Origin: Streptomyces sp. MNU76
GTDB taxonomy: Bacteria > Actinomycetota > Actinomycetes > Streptomycetales > Streptomycetaceae
NCBI RefSeq assembly: GCF_020982545.1
Contig: NZ_JAJKLK010000008.1
Location: 186,001 to 250,000 of the forward strand
Reading direction: 5' to 3'
DNA length: 64,000 nucleotides
A program made the position numbers and the translations under genes. Below, piece after piece: positions 42,484 through 50,885 of the stretch. Within the stretch, counting starts at the first letter, position 1. Each line of letters starts with the position of its first letter. Under the pieces are notes generated by a model. It worked only from the letters and a program-made list of their open reading frames with translations. It did not search any database and had not been told where the DNA came from.

Positions 42484-44049
42484 TCATCCCTGCGGGACGC
42501 GCGGCCGGGCCGCCGTGGCGACGAGCGACGCCGTGAAGGCGTGCCGTGGTGCGGTGAGGAGCCGGCGGGCCGGGCCCTGTTCGACGATTTCCCCCGCGTC
42601 CACGACGGCGATGCGATCCGCGACGGAGGCGGTCTCCAGGTCGTGGGTGATCAGGACCAGCGCCGGTCCGACGGAGGCCGGCCCGGGGTCCTCGTCGGCG
42701 CTGAGCAGGCCCATGAGGACATCGAGGATGCCCCGCCGACTGACCGTGTCCAGGCCCGAGGTGATCTCGTCGCAGACCAGGACGCGGGGGTGGGCGAGCA
42801 GCGCGCGGGCCAGGGCTGCGCGCTGGAGTTCGCCGCCGGAGAGCTGGGTGGGGAGGCGCCGGGCCAGTTCCGGTGGGAGGCCCAGGCGGGTCAGGGTCGC
42901 CTGCGCCTCGGTCTCGGCGATGACCGTGTCGACTCCGCGCAGGCGGACCGCCGTGCGGGCGACCTGCCGCAGGACCGGGCGGTGTTCGTCGAACGCGGCG
43001 CGGGCGTCCTGGAAGACGTACTGCACGGCCGCCAACTGCCCCCGGGTGCGGTCGCGCAGGCTACGGGGCAGCGGTGTGCCGTCGAGGAGGACCTCGCCTT
43101 CGTGGTCGCGGTGGAGCCCGGCGAGGCAGCGGGCCAGCGTGGTCTTGCCGCTGCCCGAACGGCCGACGACTGCCAGAAACTCCCCTGCGCGTAGGTCGAG
43201 TTCGGGGGCGCGCACGGTGACCGCGGAGCCGCGTGAGCCGTCGCGGTGGCGGGCGACGAGATCACGTACGCGCAGGACGGGTCGCTCGACGGGCGCGGTC
43301 GCCGCCGTGCGGGCGGGGAGCGGGGTCCGAGCGGCCAGGAGGCGGCGGGTCCATTCGTGGCGGGGCGCCGACCACACGTGCTGTGTCGGGCCCGACTCCA
43401 CGACCCGTCCCGCTCGCATGACATGGACCTCGTCGGCGAGCGAGCGGACGACGTCGAGGTCGTGGCTGAGCAGCACGACGGCGATGCCGCGCGCCGCGAG
43501 CGTCGCCAGCTGTTCGACGACGAGGCCCTTGGTCAGGGCGTCCTGGCCGGTGGTCGGCTCATCGGCGACGATGATCCGGGCACCGAGCAGGAGCGCCTGG
43601 GCGAGCACGACGCGTTGCTGCTGGCCACCGGAGAGCTGATGCGGGTGGCGGCGCAACAGGGTCTCGGCGTCCGGGAGTCGCGCGTCGGCCAGGGCTTGGA
43701 GCACCTGGGCCCGAGCGGCGTCCCGACGGAGACGGCGTGGCAGATGGCGTACCCGGGGGCGGGCGATGTCGGTCAGGAGGGCGCTGATCCTGCGGGCGGG
43801 GTTGAGGACGGCGGCCGGATGCTGGGGCACGTAACCGACCAGGCCCTCGGTTCCGCCGGACCCGTCCGCCGCACCGAGCACCGCGGTCGCCCGTCGGACC
43901 TCGCCGGTGACGCGCGCGCCCACCGGGAACTCGCCGAGCAGTGCCAGCCCGGTGGTCGTCTTCCCGCTGCCCGAGGATCCCACCAGCGCGGTGACCCTGC
44001 CGGGTGGCACCCGTAGGCTGACCCGGTCGACGATCGCCCGCCCGCCCAC
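42484..44049 (-). CDS. ABC transporter ATPase with two fused ATP-binding domains (peptide/nickel type)
   Basis: A 521-residue double ATPase (DppD-DppF-like). Domain 1 has Walker A GSSGSGKTT and signature LSGGQQQR; domain 2 has Walker A GRSGSGKTT and signature LSGGELQR, and Walker B segments IIVADEPTT and VLVCDEITS. It powers the permeases encoded just upstream. The open frame begins at GTG 44049, within the first strand of domain 1 (sequence upstream in frame reads LAELKELRVEV but has no start). A natural GTGA start at 44122 is one base out of frame, so the N-terminus appears frameshifted. Confidence 0.88.
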   Translation of the reverse strand: MGGRAIVDRVSLRVPPGRVTALVGSSGSGKTTTGLALLGEFPVGARVTGEVRRATAVLGAADGSGGTEGLVGYVPQHPAAVLNPARRISALLTDIARPRVRHLPRRLRRDAARAQVLQALADARLPDAETLLRRHPHQLSGGQQQRVVLAQALLLGARIIVADEPTTGQDALTKGLVVEQLATLAARGIAVVLLSHDLDVVRSLADEVHVMRAGRVVESGPTQHVWSAPRHEWTRRLLAARTPLPARTAATAPVERPVLRVRDLVARHRDGSRGSAVTVRAPELDLRAGEFLAVVGRSGSGKTTLARCLAGLHRDHEGEVLLDGTPLPRSLRDRTRGQLAAVQYVFQDARAAFDEHRPVLRQVARTAVRLRGVDTVIAETEAQATLTRLGLPPELARRLPTQLSGGELQRAALARALLAHPRVLVCDEITSGLDTVSRRGILDVLMGLLSADEDPGPASVGPALVLITHDLETASVADRIAVVDAGEIVEQGPARRLLTAPRHAFTASLVATAARPRVPQG

Positions 44050-44122
44050 CTCGACCCGGAGCTCCTTGAGCTCGGCCAGGGAGCCGCACGGCCGCGCCGC
44101 TCCCGTCGTCGTACCGCTTCAC
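44050..44122 (-). other. Likely original start of the ABC ATPase, one base out of frame
   Basis: A GTG at 44122 forms a GTGA overlap with the permease stop, exactly as at most other junctions of this operon, and reads VKRYDDGSGAA. The ATPase frame continues only after a one-base shift, where SLAELKELRVEV appears. Either the sequence has an indel here or the first residues have been lost. Confidence 0.5.
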
Positions 44123-45021
44123 GAGCGTCGTTCCTTCCGTGCCTGTCCCCGACCGAGGCGGCCGAGGCCGACGCGGCCGGCGGGCCTCTGCAGCGCCGCG
44201 TCGAAGAGGAGGTTCGTGCCCGTGGTGAGGGCGACGATCAGCAGCGCGGGAACGACCACGGCCCACGGCTGCACGAACAGGCCCGTGCGGTTGCGGTCGA
44301 CCATCACCGCCCAGTCGGCGGCGTCCGGGGTCACCCCGACGCCGAGGAAGGCGGCCGTGGCGACCAGGTACAGCACCCCGGTCAACCGGGTGCCGGCGTC
44401 GGCGCCGAGGGTGCGCAGGATCGTCCGGCCGACGTAGCCGACGGCCGTGCGCCACCAGCTCTCGCCCTGGAGCCGCAGCGCCTCGACGACCGTCCGGGCC
44501 GCGGCCTCCGTGGCGGCGGCGCGCACGAGGCGGGCCGCGTCGGGCACGTTCACCAGCGCGACGAGCAGCGCGAGGCCGACGGCGCCCGGGGTGAGGACGG
44601 TGGCGACCAGCAGGATCAGCAGCAGCGACGGGACGGCGATCAGGATGTCCAGCGGACGCATCAGCAGTTCCTCCAGCCAGCGCCGGTGCGTCAGCGCGGC
44701 GACGAGACCGACCGGCAGCGCGACGAGATAGGCCAGAGCTCCGGCGCCGAGCGCGGTGAGCACGACCGGCCGGCCGCCGTGCAGCACCTGCCGCCACACG
44801 TCCCGGCCCACGAAGTCCGTGCCGAGCCAGTGCCCGTCGCCGAGCGTGAAGGACGCGGCCCGTGCGGTCGGCTCGCCCGCCAACACCGGTCCCAGCAGGG
44901 CGAGGACGAGGGGTACGGCGATGACCGTGACACCGAGCGCGAAGCGGCCCGTGGGCCGTCTGCGCCCGGTGCGCGGGGCGGCGCCCGTGCCGGCCCCGTC
45001 GAGGTCCGTGCCCGTCGTCAT
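44119..45021 (-). CDS. Peptide/nickel-type ABC transporter permease (DppC-like)
   Basis: A 300-residue permease with about six membrane helices. The N-terminal ~35 residues are soluble. DppC landmarks are GTDFVGRDVWRQVLHGGRPV after helix 1 and the coupling-loop region ARTVVEALRLQGESWWRTAVGYV. It starts in an ATGA overlap with the DppB-like gene and ends overlapping the expected ATPase start. It forms the import channel with its partner. Confidence 0.9.
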   Translation of the reverse strand: MTTGTDLDGAGTGAAPRTGRRRPTGRFALGVTVIAVPLVLALLGPVLAGEPTARAASFTLGDGHWLGTDFVGRDVWRQVLHGGRPVVLTALGAGALAYLVALPVGLVAALTHRRWLEELLMRPLDILIAVPSLLLILLVATVLTPGAVGLALLVALVNVPDAARLVRAAATEAAARTVVEALRLQGESWWRTAVGYVGRTILRTLGADAGTRLTGVLYLVATAAFLGVGVTPDAADWAVMVDRNRTGLFVQPWAVVVPALLIVALTTGTNLLFDAALQRPAGRVGLGRLGRGQARKERRS

Positions 45022-46070
45022 GACGCCACCCCCGCCCGGGGCGCCAGCCGTCGGGCGACCACGTCCGCGCCCAGGTTGAGCACGACGGTCAGGACGCCGA
45101 AGACCACGGCGAGGCCCTGGACGACGGGGACGTCGCGTTCGGCGACGGCGTTGAGCAGGACGGTGCCGAGTCCGGGGATCACGTAGAGGGCCTCCACGAC
45201 GATGACGCCGCACAGCAACCAGTCGACGGTACGGGCGAGTTGCTGGGCGGCGGGAGCGAGGGCGTTCGGGAGGGCGTGGGCGTAGCGGACGCGGGCGCCG
45301 GGGACGCCGTACCGGTGGGCGTGGGCGACGTACGGGGAGGCGAGGGCGTCGACCATGCCGGCCCGGACCAGCCGGACGAGGGAGCAGACGGGCCGGGAGA
45401 GCAGTACGAGAACGGGCAGGACGAGGGCGGCCGGGTGGGCGAGGAGATCGGTGCCGTAGCCGACGGCGGTCGGCGGCAGCCAGCCCAGCTTCAGCGCGAG
45501 CACGGTCACCAGCAGCACCCCGAGGGCGAACTCGGGGACCGCGTACACGGCGAGCGTCAGGGAGCTGACCAGGCGGTCGACCCAGCCGCCCTCGTGACGG
45601 GCGGCCAGTACGCCGAGGCCGAAGCCGACCGGGACGAGCAGCGCCACGGTGAGCGTGGCGAGCAGCAGCGTCGGCCCGAAGCCGTCGGCGATGTACTGGG
45701 TGACCGGGCGGCCGGAGGTCAGCGAGGTGCCGAAGTCGCCGTGCAGCAGCCCCGTCGCCCAGTCGGCCAAGCGTTCGTGCGCCGGCCGGTCGAGGTGCAT
45801 CGCCTCGCGGATGGCGGCGATGCGCGCCGGGTCGGGCTGGTCGCCGGCCAGTGCGACCGCCGCGTCGCCCGGCAGCGCCTCCGTGAGCGCGAAGACCAGC
45901 AGTACGACGGCCACGGTCTGCGCGACACCGAGGAGCAGCCGTCGGGCGACGAAGGAGCGTAGCGCTGCGCGGGGGGTGCCGGACGGGGGCGTCCTGTGGG
46001 TGCGGCGCCGTCGTGGCTGGTCGCGCGGTTCCCCGCGCCCCTTCGGGGCGCGGGTGAACATCGGTGTCAC
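45018..46070 (-). CDS. Peptide/nickel-type ABC transporter permease (DppB-like)
   Basis: A 350-residue permease. The membrane part begins FVARRLLLGVAQTVAVVLLV, with the external segment DFGTSLTSGRPV; the coupling loop is near YVAHAHRYGVPGARVRYAHALPNAL. The GTG at 46070 lies in a GTGA overlap with the binding-protein stop. Residues ~7-28 are encoded by a dispersed palindromic repeat, so the N-terminus is abnormally long and Arg/Pro-rich compared with normal DppB proteins. Confidence 0.88.
   Translation of the reverse strand: MTPMFTRAPKGRGEPRDQPRRRRTHRTPPSGTPRAALRSFVARRLLLGVAQTVAVVLLVFALTEALPGDAAVALAGDQPDPARIAAIREAMHLDRPAHERLADWATGLLHGDFGTSLTSGRPVTQYIADGFGPTLLLATLTVALLVPVGFGLGVLAARHEGGWVDRLVSSLTLAVYAVPEFALGVLLVTVLALKLGWLPPTAVGYGTDLLAHPAALVLPVLVLLSRPVCSLVRLVRAGMVDALASPYVAHAHRYGVPGARVRYAHALPNALAPAAQQLARTVDWLLCGVIVVEALYVIPGLGTVLLNAVAERDVPVVQGLAVVFGVLTVVLNLGADVVARRLAPRAGVAS
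45989..46054. repeat. Dispersed Streptomyces-type palindromic repeat inside the permease gene (copy B)
   Basis: Shares GCGTCCTGTGGG, GGCTGGTCGCGC and CCCCGCGCCCCT with copy A in the kinase gene, and has a 14-base insertion between the first two blocks. It ends in a 10-bp hairpin, CCCGCGCCCC around TTC. Translated as GRGEPRDQP, it lies in the same reading frame as in copy A (GRGDLRDQP). Confidence 0.75.
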
Positions 46071-47665
46071 GCGAGCCACACCTTGTCGAAGCGTGCCCAG
46101 TCGAGGGTGTTGGCCGGGGCCTTGGTCTCCACTCCCTTCACCGTCTTGGCGGTTCCGAGGATCCAGTCGGCGAACCCCCAGATCAGGAAGCCGCCCTCGG
46201 TGTACAGCTGGCGCTGCATCCGCTCGTAGACGGCGGCCCGCTCCTTCTTGTCCCGTGTCGACTGGGCCTGCTGGTACAGGGCGTCGAAGTCCTTGTGGTG
46301 CCACTTGGTGGCGTTGGTGGTGGAGTCGCTGAGCAGCCGCTGCGAGATGTGCGCCTCGATGGGCATGGCACCGGACCGGTAGCAGGAGAGGGTGCCGGAG
46401 TCGAGGATGTCGCTCCAGTACGAGTCCTTGCTGCCCATCCGCACATCGACGGTGACGCCCGCCTTGGCGGCCTGGTCCTTGAAGATGCTGGCCGCCTCCG
46501 TGAACCCGGCGGCCACGGCCGAGGTGTCGAGGGTGACCTTCAGCTTCTCCGCACCGGCCTGCTTCAGCAGGGCCCGGGCGCGGTCGAGGTCCTGCTCGCG
46601 CTGCGGGAGATCGGCTGCGTAGTACTCGTAGCCCTTGCCGAACAGGTCGTTGCCGACGACGCCCGCGCCGGACAGGGCCCCGTCGACGAGTTCCTGCCGG
46701 TCGGCGATCAGGAAGAACGCCTCCCGGACGCGCTTGTCGTCGAAGGGAGCCCGGTCGGTCTTCATGCAGAACGCCTGCATGGCACTGCCCCGCAACCGGA
46801 CGATCTCGATCTGCCCCTTGCCCTCGTGGGCGCGGGCCGTGGTGGGGTTGAGCTCGTGGGCGTACTCGACCTGCCCGCCGAGGAGCGCGTTGACCCGGGC
46901 CGACTCCTCGTTGGCGACGACGAACTCGAGCTCGTCGAGGTGCGGGGCGCCTTCCCAGTAGGCGTCATAGCGGCGGAAGACGGCCGAGCGGCCGGGGGAG
47001 AAGGAGACGAAGCGGAAGGGGCCGGAGCCGATCGGCATCTTGTCGAAGTCGCCGGCGTTCTTCCCTGCGTTCTCCGGCACGATGTACGCGCCGAACGCCG
47101 CCAGCACGTTGGGGAATTCGGCGGTCGGCCGCTTCAGCACGAACTCGACGGACCGCTCACCGGTGGCCCGGCTCGCGTCGAGGTCGATGGGTTCCAGGGA
47201 CGCCTTCGCACGGAACGCCTTCTCGGGGTCGGCGATCCGCCGGTAGCTGTAGAGGACGTCCTTGGCGGTGACCGGGCTGCCGTCGTGGAAGGTGGCCTCG
47301 CGCAGGGTGACCTGCCAGCGGTCCAGGGTCTTGTTCGACTCCCACTCGGCGGCCAGGCGCGGCCGCGCGGACAGGTCGGCCCCGTAGTCGGCGAGCTTGT
47401 CGTAGAGGGCCTTGGCGCGGGCGACGTCGGCGAACAGGTTGGCCAGGTGCGGGTCGAGGGTCTCACTGGCACCGCCGCCCGCGAACGCGGCCCGCAGCCG
47501 TCCGCCCCGCTTGGGGGTGCCGCCGTCGCCCTTCGTCCCGGAGTCGGTGTCGGTGTCGGTGCCGTCCGCGCCGCACGCGGTCAGGGCGAGCGTGCCGAGT
47601 GCGGCGGCGCCCGTGGCGGCGAGGAATCCGCGTCGGCGCAGACCGGGGAAACGTTCGTCGTGCAT
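46067..47665 (-). CDS. Peptide/nickel-type ABC substrate-binding lipoprotein (SBP_bac_5)
   Basis: A 532-residue family 5 binding protein. The N-terminus has twin arginines (RRRGFLAATGAAALGTLALTAC), so Tat export with lipidation at the cysteine is likely. The mature protein shows ETLDPHLANLF, VTAKDVLYSYRRI and other DppA/NikA landmarks. Family members bind peptides, nickel or metal-chelator complexes. In this operon the likely cargo is the metal-loaded product of the biosynthetic genes. The ATG at 47665 has AAGGAA upstream. The first 203 bases are overlapped by the methyltransferase frame. Confidence 0.92.
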   Translation of the reverse strand: MHDERFPGLRRRGFLAATGAAALGTLALTACGADGTDTDTDSGTKGDGGTPKRGGRLRAAFAGGGASETLDPHLANLFADVARAKALYDKLADYGADLSARPRLAAEWESNKTLDRWQVTLREATFHDGSPVTAKDVLYSYRRIADPEKAFRAKASLEPIDLDASRATGERSVEFVLKRPTAEFPNVLAAFGAYIVPENAGKNAGDFDKMPIGSGPFRFVSFSPGRSAVFRRYDAYWEGAPHLDELEFVVANEESARVNALLGGQVEYAHELNPTTARAHEGKGQIEIVRLRGSAMQAFCMKTDRAPFDDKRVREAFFLIADRQELVDGALSGAGVVGNDLFGKGYEYYAADLPQREQDLDRARALLKQAGAEKLKVTLDTSAVAAGFTEAASIFKDQAAKAGVTVDVRMGSKDSYWSDILDSGTLSCYRSGAMPIEAHISQRLLSDSTTNATKWHHKDFDALYQQAQSTRDKKERAAVYERMQRQLYTEGGFLIWGFADWILGTAKTVKGVETKAPANTLDWARFDKVWLA

Positions 47666-48518
47666 GAGGGTTCCTTGGATGTCGAGAGGAGGAGGGAGCG
47701 AGGGGCGACCAGGGGTGGGGCGAGGGGATCAGGGGTGGGGTGAGGCGCGCGACGACGTGCAGACGGTCCGCGTCGGCCGTCCGGCCCGGCAATCGGCCCT
47801 CCTGCCACGGCGGTTCGGTGCGCGGTCCCGGCCCGTCGTGCAGTTCGAGCACGTCGAAACCGTGCGCGGTCAGCAAGTGGCGCAGCTCCTGCGGGAACAA
47901 CAACCGCCAGGCGGAACGCTGTTCGACGGGTGCCGCGCCGTCGTCCGAGATCCAGACGCGGGTACGGCGCAGGAGTTGGGCGGTGCGGTCCACGGTGAGG
48001 GTGGTGGTGGACCGGTAGGCGGTGCCCCGCCAGGTGAAGGAGTCCACGGCCGGGGCGTCGAGCAGGTCGGTGCGGCCCAGGAAGTAGGCGCCGTTGCGCA
48101 TCTCGGCGACCAGCAGCCCGCCGGGCGCCAGTGCCCGGCGGCAGGAGGAGAGGAAGCCGTCGAGCTGGGCGTTGGTGTGGCAGTACAGCGGGGAGCTGTC
48201 CAGGCACACGACCGCGTCGAAGGCCGCCCGGCCCAGGTCGAAGCCGTGCAGATCGGCCCGTACGTACGACGGACCGGGATACCGGGCGCGGGCGTGGGCC
48301 AGCATCGCCTCGGAGAGGTCGGCGCCGGTCACCGTACGGCCGGCGCCATGCAGGTGGGCGGCGTCGCGTCCGGTGCCGCAGCCCATGTCCAGGACCCGTG
48401 GTCCGGCCCCGTGGCGGCGCAGGCAGTCCTCGGCCCAGCGCCCGGCCAGCCGCTCCGGATCGGGGAAGCGGGCCTCGTACAGCTCCGGGTTGTCGGTGAG
48501 GAGGTTGGCGTTCGTCAT
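47463..48518 (-). CDS. Class I SAM-dependent methyltransferase (C-terminus runs into the next gene)
   Basis: A SAM-binding Rossmann methyltransferase: VLDMGCGTGRDAAHL (residues ~42-56), TGADLSEAML, and FDAVVCLDSS. The domain ends near residue 255 (RLHVVARLTPP). The frame then continues for ~95 implausible Pro/Arg/His-rich residues, 203 bases deep into the binding-protein gene in another frame. One base change in the C-rich repeat near 47735 would place a TGA right after the domain. It starts in an ATGA overlap with the MFS gene. It may N- or O-methylate the operon product. Confidence 0.85.
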   Translation of the reverse strand: MTNANLLTDNPELYEARFPDPERLAGRWAEDCLRRHGAGPRVLDMGCGTGRDAAHLHGAGRTVTGADLSEAMLAHARARYPGPSYVRADLHGFDLGRAAFDAVVCLDSSPLYCHTNAQLDGFLSSCRRALAPGGLLVAEMRNGAYFLGRTDLLDAPAVDSFTWRGTAYRSTTTLTVDRTAQLLRRTRVWISDDGAAPVEQRSAWRLLFPQELRHLLTAHGFDVLELHDGPGPRTEPPWQEGRLPGRTADADRLHVVARLTPPLIPSPHPWSPLAPSSSRHPRNPHARRTFPRSAPTRIPRRHGRRRTRHARPDRVRRGRHRHRHRLRDEGRRRHPQAGRTAAGRVRGRRCQ

Positions 48519-49777
48519 GCGTTGCTCCGCTCACCGGCCGGGGCGGGCACCACGGCCTCGGGGTTCGAGGGCAACGCCCCCAGCCGGTGCAACCAGCCGA
48601 CCCCGGCCGCCGACACCAGACCGAACAGGGCACAGCACACCCACGGCAGCCAGGTGTGTCCGCCGCTCTCCCCGGCGTCCATGGCCCAGCCGACGACGGT
48701 GTTGCCGACGGCGGCCGCGACGCCGGAGACGACGTAGAAGATCCCGAAGTACGTGCCTGTCAGCTCCGGGCGGCCGAAGCGGGGGATCAGCTCCATCACG
48801 AACGGCGAGGCCACCATGAGGCCGAGGTAGAGGAGCAGCGCGCCGAGGAGGACGGGCACCGCGCCGGTCCACCCCGGGCTGCCGAGGACGGCCCCCAGGG
48901 CCGGCGGCAGGAACGCCAGACCGGTCACGGCGAGCCCTCCACTGATCCAACGGGCCCTGGCACCACGTGACTTGAGTGCCTTGGTGATGCGCAGCTGGAG
49001 CGCGAGGTTGGCGAGCGTGCCGACGAGGAAGACGAGCCCCGCGGCACCGTCCCAGCCGGTGGCGTCCCGGGCCCCGGCGGGCAGCAGCAGATACAGCTGG
49101 TTCTCCAGGGTGAACATGCCGACCATGGCGAGTGCGAAGGCCAGGAACGCCCGGTTGCCGAGCACCTCCCGCCAGTCCCCGAGGACACCGCCGCCGCTCG
49201 GCTCGACCTTCCGCGCCGGCAGGACGAGGGCCTGGGCGACGGTGAGGACGGCGAAGATCCCGGCGGCGGTGAGCGCCGACGTACGGAAGTCCACCAGCAG
49301 CAGGACGCTGCCCAGCAGGGGCCCGATCAGCGCACCCGTCGTCGCGAAGACGTTGAACAGCGCGAACGCCTCCGCCTTGCGCTCCCCGGCCTCCTGTGCC
49401 AGGTACGCCCGCACCGCCGGGTTGAACAGCGCACCGGCGAGCCCGCTGAGCACCGAGGCGGCCAGCAGCACCGTCAGTCCGTCGCCGAGCGCGAACAGCC
49501 CGAACCCGACGGTCCGCAGGGCGCACCCGGCGATGATGACGCCCCGCGCGCCGAGCCGGTCCGAGGCGGAACCGCCGATGATGAACAGGCCCTGCTGGCT
49601 GAGGTTGCGGACCCCCAGGACGACGCCGACGACCGCCGCCGACATGCCCAGGTTCTCGGTGAGGTGCGTGGCGAGGTAGGGGATCAGCAGATAGAACCCG
49701 ATGTTGACGCCGAGCTGGTTGACCAGGAGCAGGCGGACCGCGAACGGGAAACGGCGTATCTCATGCCACGTCCGCAC
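48515..49777 (-). CDS. MFS transporter, 12-helix, candidate product exporter
   Basis: A 420-residue MFS protein of the 12-helix class (helix 1 LLLVNQLGVNIGFYLLIPYL; loop GGSASDRLGARGVI replaces classic motif A). It lies in the middle of a biosynthetic operon, as CntE does for staphylopine, and is the natural candidate for exporting the product. The GTG at 49777 follows GGGGGAGG. A 39-bp tandem duplication gives a second copy of ribosome site plus GTG at 49816, in frame, so two starts are possible. Confidence 0.9.
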   Translation of the reverse strand: MRTWHEIRRFPFAVRLLLVNQLGVNIGFYLLIPYLATHLTENLGMSAAVVGVVLGVRNLSQQGLFIIGGSASDRLGARGVIIAGCALRTVGFGLFALGDGLTVLLAASVLSGLAGALFNPAVRAYLAQEAGERKAEAFALFNVFATTGALIGPLLGSVLLLVDFRTSALTAAGIFAVLTVAQALVLPARKVEPSGGGVLGDWREVLGNRAFLAFALAMVGMFTLENQLYLLLPAGARDATGWDGAAGLVFLVGTLANLALQLRITKALKSRGARARWISGGLAVTGLAFLPPALGAVLGSPGWTGAVPVLLGALLLYLGLMVASPFVMELIPRFGRPELTGTYFGIFYVVSGVAAAVGNTVVGWAMDAGESGGHTWLPWVCCALFGLVSAAGVGWLHRLGALPSNPEAVVPAPAGERSNA

Positions 49778-50885
49778 GATGTACCTCCCCCGTCCCGTCG
49801 GCCGCCACGTCCACACGGCGTGCCTCCCCCGTCCCGTCGGCCGCGCGCGGCCGAACTCCCAGTCCGGGCGCGTCCGTCGTCCGGACGACCCCGTCGGTGC
49901 CGCCGATACCGGTCCACGGGTCGTCGGCGAGCAGGAGGTGCCCGTCGAGGTCCACCCAGCGGGCGCGGTCGGCGAGGTGGACGGCCGGGGCGAGACCGAG
50001 ACTGCTGGCGGTGAGGCAACCGAGCATCAGCTCCGTCCCGCTGCCCTCGATCAGCGCGGCGATCCGCAACGCCGCGGGGACACCGCCGCACTTGGCGAGC
50101 TTGACGTTGACCCCGTGCACCCGGCCCGCCAGCCGCCGGACGTCCTCCAGCCCCACGGCGTCCTCGTCGGCGATGACCGGCAGCGGGGAGCGCTCGGCCA
50201 GGGCGGCCAGGGCGTCCGGGGCACCCGGGGCGACGGGCTGCTCGACCGCCTCCACGCCCAGTTCAGCGAAGCGCGGCAGCAGCGCCTCCGCCTGAGCCAC
50301 CGTCCAGGCGCCGTTGGGGTCGAGGAGAAGCCGGATCCCGGGTGCGGCGTCGCGGACCACCCGGACGCGTTCGACGTCGCTCTCGGGGTCGGGCGCCCCG
50401 GCCTTGACCTTGAGGACCTCGAAGCCGCTCGCGGCGAGGCGGCGCGCCTCGGCCTCGGCCCGGCTCGGTGAGGTGATGCCGATGGTCCGGGCGGTCGCGG
50501 CCGCGGGTGCGTCGGGCGCGCCCAGCAGACGGTGCACCGGGGCCGAGGCCCGCTTGCCGACGAGATCGAGGAGCGCGGCGCCGACCGCCGCGGTCACGGC
50601 CGCGGGAGTCTCCTCAGGACCGGCGACCTCGCCGTCCCGCAGGGCCTCCAGCGCGCTCTCCGGATCGGGGAACCGGCGCAGGTCCGAGGCGGCGTCCGTG
50701 AGGAGCCGGCCCAGGGTGTCGGCGTCGAGGCCGTAGTAGACGCTGGTGACGGCCTCACCGTGGCCCTGGATCCCGTCGTCGTCCTGGACGGTGAGCCACA
50801 CCGCGTCGCGCGCGGCCATGGTGGAGCGGGAGATGCGCAACGGCTCGGCGAGTTCGAGGCGTACGGTGCGCTGGGTGACCTTCAC
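49761..50885 (-). CDS. Enolase-superfamily dipeptide epimerase-like protein
   Basis: A 374-residue protein of the muconate/dipeptide-epimerase branch. The catalytic base lysines are in FEVLKVKAG; metal ligands are in LLLDPNGAW, AVEQPV and VIADEDAV; the second-face lysine is in VNVKLAKCGG. L-Ala-D/L-Glu epimerases invert an alpha carbon in dipeptides. In this operon it may set the stereochemistry of an ATP-grasp-made dipeptide. It starts in a GTGA overlap. Its last 27 residues are two 13-residue repeats from a 39-bp duplication and overlap the MFS start. Confidence 0.85.
   Translation of the reverse strand: MKVTQRTVRLELAEPLRISRSTMAARDAVWLTVQDDDGIQGHGEAVTSVYYGLDADTLGRLLTDAASDLRRFPDPESALEALRDGEVAGPEETPAAVTAAVGAALLDLVGKRASAPVHRLLGAPDAPAAATARTIGITSPSRAEAEARRLAASGFEVLKVKAGAPDPESDVERVRVVRDAAPGIRLLLDPNGAWTVAQAEALLPRFAELGVEAVEQPVAPGAPDALAALAERSPLPVIADEDAVGLEDVRRLAGRVHGVNVKLAKCGGVPAALRIAALIEGSGTELMLGCLTASSLGLAPAVHLADRARWVDLDGHLLLADDPWTGIGGTDGVVRTTDAPGLGVRPRAADGTGEARRVDVAADGTGEVHRADVA
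49767..49844. repeat. 39-bp tandem duplication carrying ribosome site and start codon
   Basis: Two 39-bp units, each with GACGGGACGGGGGAGG followed by a GTG, encode AADGTGEARRVDV and AADGTGEVHRADV at the end of the epimerase. In the MFS frame each unit supplies a start (49816 and 49777). Confidence 0.9.

Noticed and set aside
42484..47665. The ABC transporter as a plain oligopeptide importer unrelated to the biosynthetic genes
   Set aside because: The genes are continuous with the biosynthetic genes through overlaps and share a single upstream promoter, so a linked role is more likely, though not proven.
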